Program-made: the position numbers and the translations under genes
Shown: positions 34,220-43,739 of the stretch, piece by piece
Numbering within the stretch: the stretch's first letter is position 1
Layout: each line of letters starts with the position of its first letter
Notes under the pieces: generated by a model
What the model saw: the letters and a program-made list of their open reading frames with translations, nothing else
What the model was told of the DNA's origin: nothing
Database searches by the model: none
Assembly (NCBI GenBank): GCA_027023265.1
Contig: JALVVV010000049.1
Location: 124,001 to 188,000, forward strand
Length of the DNA stretch: 64,000 bases
Reading direction: 5' to 3'
Source: DHVE2 group archaeon
GTDB lineage: Archaea; Thermoplasmatota; Thermoplasmata; Thermoplasmatales; Aciduliprofundaceae

Positions 34220-34921
34220 TTAAGTTTCACCCTTTAAATGGTACTCAACGCGCTTCATAACCCCCATCAAACTATGAAACTCCCACTTGCTAAGTATTGC
34301 TCTTCCCAAGAGCCGCCTGAACATCACTTCGGTGTTTTTCTTTTTGTGAGGAGGAAAATCTATCATTGAAAGAATCTCCGAAAATCTTTTTACTAGAATA
34401 TCAAGCTCCATATCTTCTGCAGGTGGATTAGAATCAACCTCAACGGAATTTCTGTATATTTCATACAGTACAATGGCCGCAGCGTGAGTTACGTTCATTA
34501 TTGGATATTTGGGAGATGTGGGTACCGTAACAAGGACATCGCATAATTCCAGCTCTTCGTTATACAGCCCGTAATTTTCACGCCCGAACACAATGCCAAC
34601 CTTACCTTCAAAACTCCATATTCTCTTACCAAGTTCCTCAGGACTCAGAGCTATTCTGTTAAATTTTTTGGCTGATTTCGTACTTACCCCACTTGTGCCC
34701 ACCATAAAATCCAGAAACTCGCGCACTTCCCTGAAAGTATTCATTACCATTGCATTTTCCACTATGCTCCTTGCGTGCTTTGAAAATCTATATGCATCAT
34801 CGTCTAATTCAGGGGGATTCACGAGTATCATCTTATCAAAATCAAAATTAGCCATCGTCCTCGCCAAAAAGCCCACGTTTCCGGTAAACTGTGGCTCAAC
34901 AAAAACCACATAAGCTCTCAT
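34220..34921 (-). CDS. SpoU/TrmH-family RNA methyltransferase (TrmJ-like)
   Basis: From ATG 34921 this is a 233-residue SPOUT enzyme: N-terminal FVEPQFTGNVGFLARTMANF, then the trefoil-knot SAM-binding motifs VGIVFGREN and PIMNVTHAAAIVLYEI. It transfers a methyl group to a 2'-OH in tRNA or rRNA; archaeal members related to TrmJ modify position 32 of tRNA, which is the closest guess. The start is set by the family N-terminus and a TTTAAAA box about 28 nt upstream. It lies just downstream of tRNA-Gln in the genome, with opposite reading into that spacer. Confidence 0.88.
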   Translation of the reverse strand: MRAYVVFVEPQFTGNVGFLARTMANFDFDKMILVNPPELDDDAYRFSKHARSIVENAMVMNTFREVREFLDFMVGTSGVSTKSAKKFNRIALSPEELGKRIWSFEGKVGIVFGRENYGLYNEELELCDVLVTVPTSPKYPIMNVTHAAAIVLYEIYRNSVEVDSNPPAEDMELDILVKRFSEILSMIDFPPHKKKNTEVMFRRLLGRAILSKWEFHSLMGVMKRVEYHLKGET

Positions 34922-35078
34922 GAGGCATCGTAAAAGGCTATTGTTTTTAAATCTTCCTAAATTCAAATTAATGCCCATCACTGCTTCCAGGTAATTGTTT
35001 GTTTCAAAGGATTTTTCTGTTAGTAAAAGAAGAAAAACATTAAAAGTTCCAATCACATTACCCGGATGGTGAGCTTTC

Positions 35079-36023
35079 ATGAAAAGGATAATTGTCACAG
35101 GTGGATTGGGCCAAATAGGTTCCGAGCTTGTTCCCTTCCTCAGAAATAAATACGGAAAGGAAAACGTAATAGTTGCGGACATTAGAAAGCCAGAAAATGC
35201 GGACGAGGTTGAGCCGTTTATAACACTGGATGTGAGGAATGAAGAAGCGATAATATCTGCGATAAAAGAAAACGATGTAGATGCAATGTATCATCTTGCG
35301 GCTATATTGTCAGCCAAGGGTGAGGAGAATCCCCAGCTGGCTTTTGATGTGAACATAAAAGGACTTTATGCCGTTTTGGAGGCGGGACGGAAAACGGGGC
35401 TTGAGAGAATAATGATTCCAAGCTCCATTGCTGCATTTGGTCCAGAGACCCCCAAGGATAACACACCCAACGACACCGTATTAAAACCAAGAACAATGTA
35501 CGGGATTAGCAAGGTTACCGGCGAGCTTCTCGCACTTTATTACTGGGAAAAGTACGGGCTCGATGTGCGAGGCGTGCGCTACCCGGGCATAATAAGCTGG
35601 AAAGCCCCACCGGGAGGAGGCACGACGGATTACGCGGTGGAGATATTCTATTACGCACTCAAAGGTGAAAAATACACATGCTTCTTGCGAGAAGATGCAA
35701 CCCTGCCCATGATGTACATGCCAGACGCCATTAAGGCAATAACCATGCTGGCCGATGCCCCTGCGGAGAATCTGGTGCACCGCGCGGACTTCAACATTGC
35801 CGCAATGAGCTTCTCCCCCAAGGAACTGGTGGAAGAAATAAGAAAATACGTAGATTTCGAGGTAGAATACAAACCGGATTACAGGCAGAAAATCGCCGAT
35901 TCATGGCCCCGGAGCATAGACGACTCCGCCGCGCGCAAGGAATGGGGCTGGAAACCAGATTACGACATGGCCACAATGGTCAAAGACATGATTAAAAATT
36001 TGAAGAAAAAGTTAGGACTTTGA
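35079..36023 (+). CDS. tdh: L-threonine 3-dehydrogenase, SDR type
   Basis: This 314-residue extended short-chain dehydrogenase has a Rossmann motif GGLGQIGS at 8-15, an MYHLAAILS segment, catalytic YxxxK as YGISK near residue 145, and the block YPGIISWKAPPGGGTTDYA that is typical of the UDP-galactose-epimerase-like threonine dehydrogenases known from Thermoplasma. It oxidises threonine to 2-amino-3-oxobutyrate with NAD. The 3' end overlaps the convergent tgtA gene by 12 nt. Confidence 0.9.
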   Translation: MKRIIVTGGLGQIGSELVPFLRNKYGKENVIVADIRKPENADEVEPFITLDVRNEEAIISAIKENDVDAMYHLAAILSAKGEENPQLAFDVNIKGLYAVLEAGRKTGLERIMIPSSIAAFGPETPKDNTPNDTVLKPRTMYGISKVTGELLALYYWEKYGLDVRGVRYPGIISWKAPPGGGTTDYAVEIFYYALKGEKYTCFLREDATLPMMYMPDAIKAITMLADAPAENLVHRADFNIAAMSFSPKELVEEIRKYVDFEVEYKPDYRQKIADSWPRSIDDSAARKEWGWKPDYDMATMVKDMIKNLKKKLGL

Positions 36024-37820
36024 ACTTTCTATCCCTTCTCTCACTTTTACGCACATTCCCTTCGAGAAATGTAGCATCTCATCTCTCTGCATGAGCGTTT
36101 TTCCCACTGCAACTAAGTTATCCTGCTTATCCACGATAATAACTTCGTCTCCCGGCCGCAAGTCAGGGTCAGCATCCAAGACAAATTTAGCAAACACGTT
36201 CTTGCCCACACGGTTGAACTCGGCGGAGTCATCGCTCACAACAACCCGCATTTTTTTAAACTCGAAATGCGAGTGCAATCTCCAAGCGCCGGCAATTCGT
36301 AAGGATAAGAATCCATCTTCGGCACGGAGCGAGGCAACGTGCTCTCCGTCTACGATGACATTTCGTATCTTGCCCGTGTTCTTCGATTTCACTATCTTTA
36401 TCGCTCCCGAGAAAAGCGCATCCCCGGCACCCGCTCCAAATTGGTAGTCAGCAATCATTTTTATCTTTTTAATATCAAACTCTTCCCTAGTAATTTTTTT
36501 CACATCTTCGGGCACATTTTCGCGCTCTTCCCACGGGAACTCGGACTGCGCCACAGGATAGATGTCCTCAAGCTCTATTGGCACGTTTCCAAACGGGGTT
36601 TTCACAGCCACATCTGAGGGTATGCTTTCTAAATTTGCAGTCCAAGGCCTTTTCATTTCCACAATCTTTTCTCTATTTGGCATGCTCTTCAACCTTTTTT
36701 TAAGGCGATACACGATAGGCCTTTTCATGCTCTCCGCACCGGTGTAGAAAAACGCCGACTTTTTGCTTATGTTCTCGTACTTTTCTAACCATTTTCTATG
36801 CTTTAATATTTCCCGGTAAGCTTCTAACAACCTCGGATGCTCTCTCGCCCGAATCTCAGCGTACTCCCAAATGCGACCCTCGTGTATCGCTTCTTTTATT
36901 CTCTTTATTTCTTCCAAACTCATGTAGAGGTTATGCTCTGCAAGCAAGCGCTCTCTTTCCCTCTTATTCATCTTTTTTAGCTCATCTATATCGTGCCTGT
37001 CAAACACAGGCGAGAAAAACGGCGGATATTTTATGTCTTTCAAATGCCGCGTTCCATCGGGAAACAATAATCGGTCATCTCTTGCATATTTCACGTATGC
37101 CGCAGAATCGAAGAAATCTATGCCCAAGAGCACAGCGAGGGGAAAGAACATGGGGTGTCCCGCACCAAACAGATGCACGGGCTTTGACGGGTCAATAATT
37201 TTCTTGGCGTTTATTATGGCACGCACAACATCGCCGTAGCGGTAATCTTCCATAAGAGGTACAACACCTCCAACTGCAAAATAATCGAACCCGATGCGCT
37301 CCATCAACCGCGCAGAATACCTTCGCAAATCATCGTATATCGAGCCCTGCAGCACGCCGGCAAGGAGCATATCGCCCTTTATTTTCACGCTTTCTTTTCC
37401 TCTCTCGGCGGTTATTTCGATTGCCTTTTTGACCTCCTCATGCTCGTGATACGGCTCTGTGAAAACGTCCAATATGGTGCCTATATCCGTGCCTATCTCC
37501 CTTTGAAAATTCACGATATCGAGGTAATTCACTTCCACATCGCCGTACACGTGCTGCTGGAACGTGCCGCTATCGGTCATAATCAACCCTGAAAAATTGA
37601 GCATACGATGCAAGCCCTCTTTTAGCGCTCTTTCTCTCAGTTTCCGGTTTTTCCAGATTATATACGAATTGGTTATTAGGGCTTCCACATTGAATTTCGA
37701 TTGCATCTCTTCGGGAGGTATGATTATCAGATTCGGATTGACCACTGGCATCAACGCCGGCGTTTCCACGTTTTTGAACTTGCAGATTCGCGCCAAGCCA
37801 TCTCTCGTCTTGAGCTCCAT
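36012..37820 (-). CDS. tgtA: Archaeosine tRNA-guanine transglycosylase lacking the zinc cysteines
   Basis: This 602-residue full-length ArcTGT replaces guanine-15 of archaeal tRNAs with preQ0. The catalytic barrel is intact: TDSGTF with Asp83, and nucleophile-position Asp238 in DFFDSAAY. It is followed by the C-terminal domains ending in a PUA domain. The zinc loop, normally CxCxxC about 23 residues before a His, reads FFSPVF at 268-273, while the downstream His296 in AEHNLY is kept. So three of four zinc ligands are gone although the frame is intact. ATG 37820 fits the family start and a TTAAATA box about 22-25 nt upstream. The enzyme may be active without zinc or altered. Confidence 0.9.
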   Translation of the reverse strand: MELKTRDGLARICKFKNVETPALMPVVNPNLIIIPPEEMQSKFNVEALITNSYIIWKNRKLRERALKEGLHRMLNFSGLIMTDSGTFQQHVYGDVEVNYLDIVNFQREIGTDIGTILDVFTEPYHEHEEVKKAIEITAERGKESVKIKGDMLLAGVLQGSIYDDLRRYSARLMERIGFDYFAVGGVVPLMEDYRYGDVVRAIINAKKIIDPSKPVHLFGAGHPMFFPLAVLLGIDFFDSAAYVKYARDDRLLFPDGTRHLKDIKYPPFFSPVFDRHDIDELKKMNKRERERLLAEHNLYMSLEEIKRIKEAIHEGRIWEYAEIRAREHPRLLEAYREILKHRKWLEKYENISKKSAFFYTGAESMKRPIVYRLKKRLKSMPNREKIVEMKRPWTANLESIPSDVAVKTPFGNVPIELEDIYPVAQSEFPWEERENVPEDVKKITREEFDIKKIKMIADYQFGAGAGDALFSGAIKIVKSKNTGKIRNVIVDGEHVASLRAEDGFLSLRIAGAWRLHSHFEFKKMRVVVSDDSAEFNRVGKNVFAKFVLDADPDLRPGDEVIIVDKQDNLVAVGKTLMQRDEMLHFSKGMCVKVREGIESSKS

Positions 37821-37998
37821 GGGATAGCATGGGCACGGGGTATTTAATCGTTGATGGGAAAATTTCCAACTATGAAACACGAGCATTAGTTTTACGGAAT
37901 TTCAAAATAAGGTAGGTAGTGATGGAATGCAGGGGGCAATCTAACCATCTTTTCGCCCATATTTGAAGGTAGATTATGTTTAATCATACAGGTAAATA

Positions 37999-39111
37999 CT
38001 AAATCACCACCGCCTCGCACATCTCTTCTTTTTGTAGAATATCACCCGGGTCTCTCATCTCATCATATTCGATTCCTTCAATTTTTTCTAATATTTCTCT
38101 AAAACTGCCGAATTTTAGCTCTGGGTCCATGGCGATGAGTGAAAACAATTTATACGAACTTCTTTCTTTTCTGAGGGTTTCTATCATAAATATCTTTTTT
38201 GCGATTTCCAAATCCTCCGGGGTTATTTTCAAATTCTCAATGAAATTTACGAATTTTTTCTTTGCCTTTTCGTAATCATTATCGTTTAAACCAATGTATG
38301 CGAAGAAACCTCCTTTTCCGTGATGCCATTCCACTCGTGATTCTACCATGTACGCATCTCTGTGAAATTCTTTCCAAAACAGAGAGGTGGGGTAATTGCC
38401 TAAAATCGTAGAAAGAAGAAATGCACGAAGGTCATATTTTTCCAGAGGAAAGCCATATACGAGCTCTGCGTTATTCAATCCTTTTTTAACAACAATCTCT
38501 TTATTCTCCCACTCCCTTATTCTCCTCTCTGGAAATTCTTTACCATGGGGGACGCGCAGAGAATCAACGTTTATATACTCAGGAACTAACAGAATCGAAT
38601 TTCCCCCGTGATAATATTTTTTGTGCCAAACTCTAAGTTCTTCTATGTGTATATTTTCCAAATCTTCCATGGTTCCCATACTCTCGTGAAAATCCCATTT
38701 GAAAACCATGTTTTTAGCATATTCGTATGCGAGCTCCCACGGGTTATAATCACTCTCCTGCACGATTGAAGTAATTATTTTGCTCATTTTTTCTTCTTCC
38801 ACTTTATCCGACGGGAAAGACGGGTTATAAACAAGGGACAACAGGATTTTCAAAATATCCTCTGCGTCTTCAGGAAGAGATGAGAAGAAAAACACTGTTC
38901 TGTCGGGTAAAGTCTCTCCGTTGAGCGTCACTCCGTATTTTGCAGTTTCATCATCCGGATTAACATGCTCTTCATTACCAAGAAACAAAGAATGCTCCAA
39001 AAAATGAGATATTCCTCTTCTTCCCACGGGCTCATGGCTCCAGCCCACATTCACGCTCAGAAGGATATCTGCCAATTTACTTTTGTTATCTTTTACCTTT
39101 ACGATTTTCAT
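37999..39111 (-). CDS. M16-family (insulinase-like) metallopeptidase, single-lobe
   Basis: This 370-residue protein has the inverted zinc motif HFLEH at 36-40 and a candidate third ligand Glu119 in SIVQESDYNP, at the usual distance. Its size is that of one M16 half (two beta-alpha lobes), so a dimer or partner would be needed to form the closed chamber. M16 peptidases are uncommon in archaea. The flanking spacers 37821-37998 and 39112-39338 are AT-rich without visible genes. Confidence 0.85.
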   Translation of the reverse strand: MKIVKVKDNKSKLADILLSVNVGWSHEPVGRRGISHFLEHSLFLGNEEHVNPDDETAKYGVTLNGETLPDRTVFFFSSLPEDAEDILKILLSLVYNPSFPSDKVEEEKMSKIITSIVQESDYNPWELAYEYAKNMVFKWDFHESMGTMEDLENIHIEELRVWHKKYYHGGNSILLVPEYINVDSLRVPHGKEFPERRIREWENKEIVVKKGLNNAELVYGFPLEKYDLRAFLLSTILGNYPTSLFWKEFHRDAYMVESRVEWHHGKGGFFAYIGLNDNDYEKAKKKFVNFIENLKITPEDLEIAKKIFMIETLRKERSSYKLFSLIAMDPELKFGSFREILEKIEGIEYDEMRDPGDILQKEEMCEAVVI

Positions 39112-39310
39112 AGGATCCTAAATTTCAACAGCTTACTAAAATTTTTCTAAAGATAAGTGATATGTAAATGTATTTACAAAAAGAATGCACAAACCACACA
39201 TTTAATTTTTATCTATTTTTCCAGTATATAAAAGAATGTAACCAATATATAAATATCAATGTTTTCCTGTTTATGCGGGCTAGAACTTCACACTCTGCCA
39301 TGGTAAATAT

Positions 39311-39318
39311 TTTAAACT
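39311..39318 (+). promoter_or_regulatory. TATA box of topA
   Basis: TTTAAACT is centred 26 nt before GTG 39339, giving a leaderless transcript and deciding between the GTG start and the much longer in-frame extension to 39168. Confidence 0.5.
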
Positions 39319-39338
39319 TAGTGTTCATAACGCGCAAT

Positions 39339-41594
39339 GTGAAAACTCTAATTATCGCAGAGAAACGCAATGCAGCACAGAGAATTGCATATATTTTGTC
39401 GAATGGCAACTCCAAGTTTGTCAAGGTTGGCCGTGGTGGATACTTCAAGTACACTTCCAACGGAGATGAGTATTTTGTAGTGCCGCTCAGAGGTCATATT
39501 GTAGAGTTAGATTACGGCGAAGAGTTCAAGAGATGGGACATTAACAAGCTAATAGAATTGGTAAACGAAAAACCAAGGAAAATTAATAAGGAGCGTGGAA
39601 TAGTTAAAATTCTCTGGGACATAGCAAAAGATGTAGATGAGATAATAATCGCCACTGACTACGATAGGGAGGGAGAATTGATAGGCGTGGAGGCGCTGAG
39701 CGTAATCGAGAAGAAATACGGCAAGAAATTCAAAGTTAAACGCGCGAAGTTCAGCGCGCTTACCAAGCAGGAGATTGAAAAAGCGTTTAATAATTTGGTG
39801 GACATCAACTACAATCTTGCCAGCGCGGCAGAGGCAAGGCAGCACATAGACCTCGCGTGGGGCGCATCTCTAACCAGATTCGTGTCCATTGCCTCCGGGC
39901 GCAGGGGTCGGGAATTTCTATCGGTTGGCCGTGTGCAAAGCCCAACGCTCGCGCTAATCGTGAAGAGGGAAGAAGAAATTGAGAACTTCAAGCCCAAAAA
40001 ATACTGGGAGCTCACCGCAAAGCTCCAGAAAAAAATGAAATTTGAAGCTAAGCACGAGAAAAATCCGTTCTGGGAAGAAGAAGAGGTAAATAAAATTCTT
40101 GCAAAGATAGAAGGTGCCAAAATAGGAAAGGTACACGAGGTAAAAGTGGAAAATAAAGAGATATATTCTCCACCTCCGTTCGACACCACAACATTTCTAA
40201 GCGAGGCAACCAAGCTTGGCTTTTCCGCAGCAAAAGCAATGAAAATCGCCGAGGACCTGTACATGGGTGGCTACATATCGTATCCTCGCACGGACAACAC
40301 CGTGTACCCGAGAAGTTTGAACATAAACTCCATACTGAAATCACTGGAATCGAGCAAGTTTGGAGAAGAGGTAAAGAGATTGCAGGGGGAGCAGAGAAAA
40401 TATCCCACACGGGGCAAAAAAGAGACAAAAGACCACCCGCCAATCGTGCCGGTTCGCGGTGCAAAATTAAGCGGAGAGCGGGGAAAAATTTACGAGCTCA
40501 TTGTCAGGAGATTCCTCGCAACCCTCGCAAAAAATGGTGTTTACGAGGACATGAAAGCAAGGATAGATATCAAAGGAGAACCGTTTATCGCACATGGCCG
40601 TAGCCTCATCGAAGAGGGATGGCTACATTATTACCCGTACACCCACTTTGAAGAGAAGAAATTACCACCTTTAAAAGATGAAATGGAAGTAAAAGTTATA
40701 GAAATAGTAAAAGATGAGAAGCAAACACAACCACCCAAAAGATACACGCAATCATCTTTGCTTAAAGAAATGGAAAAATTAAATTTGGGCACAAAAAGTA
40801 CCCGGGCAGAAATAATACAGAAACTATTTGACCGTGGTTACGTAACAGGGAACCCGCTTAGGCCGACTGATGTGGGAAGGGCGCTAATAGGCAATTTAAC
40901 TAAGCACGACGTAGATGTTGTTCGCCCAGAGATGACAGCAAAGTTAGAAGAAGATATGGACAAGATAGAGAAGGGAGAAAAAAGCATGGACGATGTCATA
41001 AACGAATCGAAGGAAATGCTAACAACCATAATTAAAAAGCTTAATGACAACAAGGGAGAGTTTGGAGATAGCATGAAAAGTTCCATGCAAAGGGTTATCG
41101 GTGAATGCGACGGCGGTAAGCTCATTTATTACCCGCGCAAAAAGTTAGTGGTCTGCGATTCAGATAACAAGAAATTCTACTATCTACCGTCCACTGGATA
41201 CGTAGAGTTTCTCGATGAAAAATGCCCTATTTGTGGATTACCTCTTATAAAAGTTATCCGTAAGGGACAAAGCCCAGATATCAGGTGCCTTGACCCAAAA
41301 TGCGAGTACAACAAGAAAAAGGACGTTGTGGGAAAATGCCCCAAGTGCGGCGGAGATCTCGTGATAAGACAATCGCGCAACGGAAAGCGATTCATAGGAT
41401 GCTCCAACTACCCAAAGTGCGATGTTACCTATCCTCTTCCTCAGAAAGGTCAGGTCATACCCACCGGAGAGACATGTTGCAATGGCGCGCCTGTAGTAAT
41501 CATAAGGAAAAAAGGACGCAAAGACTGGAAAATATGCGTGGACATGAACTGTAAAGAGGAAAACAAGGATTCTGGCAAAAAAAGTAAAAAGTGA
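39339..41594 (+). CDS. topA: DNA topoisomerase I (type IA) with zinc-ribbon tail
   Basis: From a GTG start this is a 751-residue type IA enzyme that relaxes negatively supercoiled DNA. The Toprim domain is seen as IIAEKRNAAQRIA and DYDREGELIG. The active-site tyrosine lies in GGYISYPRTDNTVYP. The C-terminus holds zinc ribbons (CPICGLPL..C..C; CPKCGGDL..CSNYPKC) and a third cysteine-rich motif around CCNGAPVVI and CVDMNC. No reverse-gyrase helicase is attached. The GTG start is supported by a correctly spaced TATA box and by the family N-terminus. Confidence 0.95.
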   Translation: MKTLIIAEKRNAAQRIAYILSNGNSKFVKVGRGGYFKYTSNGDEYFVVPLRGHIVELDYGEEFKRWDINKLIELVNEKPRKINKERGIVKILWDIAKDVDEIIIATDYDREGELIGVEALSVIEKKYGKKFKVKRAKFSALTKQEIEKAFNNLVDINYNLASAAEARQHIDLAWGASLTRFVSIASGRRGREFLSVGRVQSPTLALIVKREEEIENFKPKKYWELTAKLQKKMKFEAKHEKNPFWEEEEVNKILAKIEGAKIGKVHEVKVENKEIYSPPPFDTTTFLSEATKLGFSAAKAMKIAEDLYMGGYISYPRTDNTVYPRSLNINSILKSLESSKFGEEVKRLQGEQRKYPTRGKKETKDHPPIVPVRGAKLSGERGKIYELIVRRFLATLAKNGVYEDMKARIDIKGEPFIAHGRSLIEEGWLHYYPYTHFEEKKLPPLKDEMEVKVIEIVKDEKQTQPPKRYTQSSLLKEMEKLNLGTKSTRAEIIQKLFDRGYVTGNPLRPTDVGRALIGNLTKHDVDVVRPEMTAKLEEDMDKIEKGEKSMDDVINESKEMLTTIIKKLNDNKGEFGDSMKSSMQRVIGECDGGKLIYYPRKKLVVCDSDNKKFYYLPSTGYVEFLDEKCPICGLPLIKVIRKGQSPDIRCLDPKCEYNKKKDVVGKCPKCGGDLVIRQSRNGKRFIGCSNYPKCDVTYPLPQKGQVIPTGETCCNGAPVVIIRKKGRKDWKICVDMNCKEENKDSGKKSKK

Positions 41595-41689
41595 TATTTA
41601 CAAATGTTTTCTTGGGTTTTTACGTGTCCCATTTCTCGTTTCTATTTGTTAAGTTTCAAAATAGATTAATTATTTACGGTCAAACTCTC

Positions 41690-41740
41690 GCTTTTTAATT
41701 TTTCTTCAAAAAAATTTACTTTTTTACAATTTACTTTAAC
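41690..41740 (+). promoter_or_regulatory. AT-rich terminator/promoter spacer between topA and nrdD
   Basis: The stretch carries several T runs of five or six (after topA) that could end its transcript, and TTTACTTTAA-type TATA candidates for nrdD. Exact elements cannot be assigned. Confidence 0.3.
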
Positions 41741-41752
41741 AAGTTTGTAACC

Positions 41753-41806
41753 ATGTCTGGTAAAAAATGTGCATCTAAAAAAGCATGTTATGGGAAACAG
41801 CAATGA
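41753..41806 (+). CDS. Possible 17-residue leader peptide upstream of nrdD
   Basis: The short frame MSGKKCASKKACYGKQQ ends in TGA that overlaps the nrdD ATG at 41803 as ATGA, the same coupling arrangement seen elsewhere in the window. It holds two cysteines and five lysines. No ribosome site is visible before it, so translation would require a leaderless mRNA. It may be chance. Confidence 0.25.
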   Translation: MSGKKCASKKACYGKQQ

Positions 41807-43734
41807 GAACATTAATGATGCTAAAAAACGATTTATTTCCTGCAGATATGAGGGGAAATATGAACTCGAAAAACATTGTCGAAGGATATATTTCTGCGGA
41901 GGACTGGAGAGTGAGAGAAAACAGCAACACAAATTACTCGTTCTCGGGGCTGATGCTGCACGCTGCTGGCTCGCTAATAGCAGATTACACGCTGAACAAC
42001 GTGTATCCTAAAGAAATTGCAGATGCACACAGAAAAGGATACTTTCACATACATGATTTGTCCTTCGGAATAATACCGTACTGTGCAGGATGGTATCTCA
42101 AGGACCTGCTGCTAAAGGGATTTGGAGGGGTCACCGGAAAAATATCATCAAAACCACCGAAGCATTTGGACACGGCAATTGCTCAAATAATAAACTTTTT
42201 AGGTACCATGCAGATGGAATTTGCGGGTGCACAGGCATTCAGCAGCGTGGATACGTACTTGGCACCCTTTGTACGCAGTGATAGGCTCAGTTACAGGGCT
42301 GTAAAGCAAAACATTCAAAGATTGATTTACGGTCTTAACATACCATCCAGATGGGGGTCACAAACACCGTTCACAAATTTTACCTTTGATTTAATTACGC
42401 CTTCAGACCTCGGAGCAGAGCATGTGGTAGTCGGAGGAGAGGAACTGGACAATACCTATGATGAGTACCAGAAAGAGATGGAAATGATTAACAAAGCATT
42501 TGTGGAAATAATGATGGATGGTGATGCAAACGGACGCATATTCACCTTTCCCATACCCACCTACAACCTGCTTCCAGATTTTGACTGGGATTCTGAAATG
42601 GCAGATATGATATTTGAAATGACCGCAAAGTACGGAACACCATACTTCCAGAACTACATCGGCAGTGACCTGGATCCTCGAAGTATAAGGGCAATGTGCT
42701 GCAGGCTCCAGCTTGATTTAAATGAATTGAGAAGCAGGGGCAACGGATTGTTTGGCTCTGGAGAACTGACAGGCTCAATAGGCGTGGTAACCATAAACCT
42801 GAACCGCATAGGCTACGAATCGAAAAACGAGGAGGAGTTCTTTGAAAAACTAACCGAGCTTATGGTGCTCGCAAAAGAGAGCCTTGAGATTAAAAGAAAG
42901 ATTGTAAATGAAAACCTGCGCAGGGGATTGATGCCCTACACCCGGATATACCTCGGCACTTTTGCAAATCATTTCTCCACGATAGGTGTAATTGGAATGC
43001 ACGAGGCGCTGGTTAATATGTTTGGAGTCGGGATATATGATGAAGAAGGACTGAAATTTGCGGTCAAAACTCTAAAATTTATGAGGGAAGTTCTTAAAAA
43101 ATTTCAGGATGAAACTGGGAATTTGTACAATTTAGAAGCGACTCCTGCAGAAGGTGCATCGTACAGGCTTGCCCGGCTCGACAAAAAGATGTACCCGGAC
43201 ATATACACGTCAGGCAATGAAGAGCCATACTTGACCAACTCAACATGGATTCCAGCAGATTACAAATTAAGCGTGATGGAGGCCATTGCGCATCAAGAAG
43301 TGCTTCAATCTTTATATACTGGTGGCACCGTATTCCATACGTATTTAGGAGAGAGAATAAGCAGTGATAGCGCAAAATCACTTGCGAGAAAGATTGCAGA
43401 AAAGTCAAAGATTCCTTACTTCACCCTCACACCCACATTTTCAATATGCCCTGTGCACGGATACATACCCGGCGAAGTTTGGGAATGCCCGTACTGTGGA
43501 AGAAAAACCGAAGTATATTCGAGAGTGGTAGGATATTTCAGACCTGTGGAATCATGGAACAACGGAAAGCAGGAAGAATACAAGGAGAGAATAAGCTTCA
43601 ATTTAAACGCTCTTTCGCTACCAACACGCGTTGTATCCTACAGGGACGTGGTAAAAGAAATTTCAGCGCCAGAGGTGGATTATTACTACGCAGGAGAGTC
43701 GAAAAAAGAGAAGGTAAATCTGGTGCTGATGTGA
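41803..43734 (+). CDS. nrdD: Anaerobic (class III) ribonucleoside-triphosphate reductase
   Basis: This protein of about 643 residues reduces ribonucleotides to deoxyribonucleotides by a glycyl radical. Visible are the active-site cysteines AMCCRL, the zinc site with CPVHGYIPG and CPYCGRKT, and the glycyl-radical region VVGYFRPVESWNNGKQEE near the C-terminus. The N-terminus starts directly at the catalytic fold, so the usual ATP-cone allosteric domain seems absent. ATG 41803 is used; ATG 41785 would add six residues. nrdG follows with overlap. Confidence 0.93.
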   Translation: MRTLMMLKNDLFPADMRGNMNSKNIVEGYISAEDWRVRENSNTNYSFSGLMLHAAGSLIADYTLNNVYPKEIADAHRKGYFHIHDLSFGIIPYCAGWYLKDLLLKGFGGVTGKISSKPPKHLDTAIAQIINFLGTMQMEFAGAQAFSSVDTYLAPFVRSDRLSYRAVKQNIQRLIYGLNIPSRWGSQTPFTNFTFDLITPSDLGAEHVVVGGEELDNTYDEYQKEMEMINKAFVEIMMDGDANGRIFTFPIPTYNLLPDFDWDSEMADMIFEMTAKYGTPYFQNYIGSDLDPRSIRAMCCRLQLDLNELRSRGNGLFGSGELTGSIGVVTINLNRIGYESKNEEEFFEKLTELMVLAKESLEIKRKIVNENLRRGLMPYTRIYLGTFANHFSTIGVIGMHEALVNMFGVGIYDEEGLKFAVKTLKFMREVLKKFQDETGNLYNLEATPAEGASYRLARLDKKMYPDIYTSGNEEPYLTNSTWIPADYKLSVMEAIAHQEVLQSLYTGGTVFHTYLGERISSDSAKSLARKIAEKSKIPYFTLTPTFSICPVHGYIPGEVWECPYCGRKTEVYSRVVGYFRPVESWNNGKQEEYKERISFNLNALSLPTRVVSYRDVVKEISAPEVDYYYAGESKKEKVNLVLM

Positions 43735-43739
43735 TTGCC

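Noticed and set aside
37002-37019. Frameshift or pseudogene explanation for the altered tgtA zinc loop
   Set aside because: The frame is intact across the full 602 codons, both catalytic aspartates and the PUA domain are present, and the substitution keeps the exact loop length and the downstream His.
39168-39338. N-terminal extension of topoisomerase I by 57 residues
   Set aside because: The stretch is AT-rich and not family-like; a TATA box lies inside it at the correct distance from GTG 39339.
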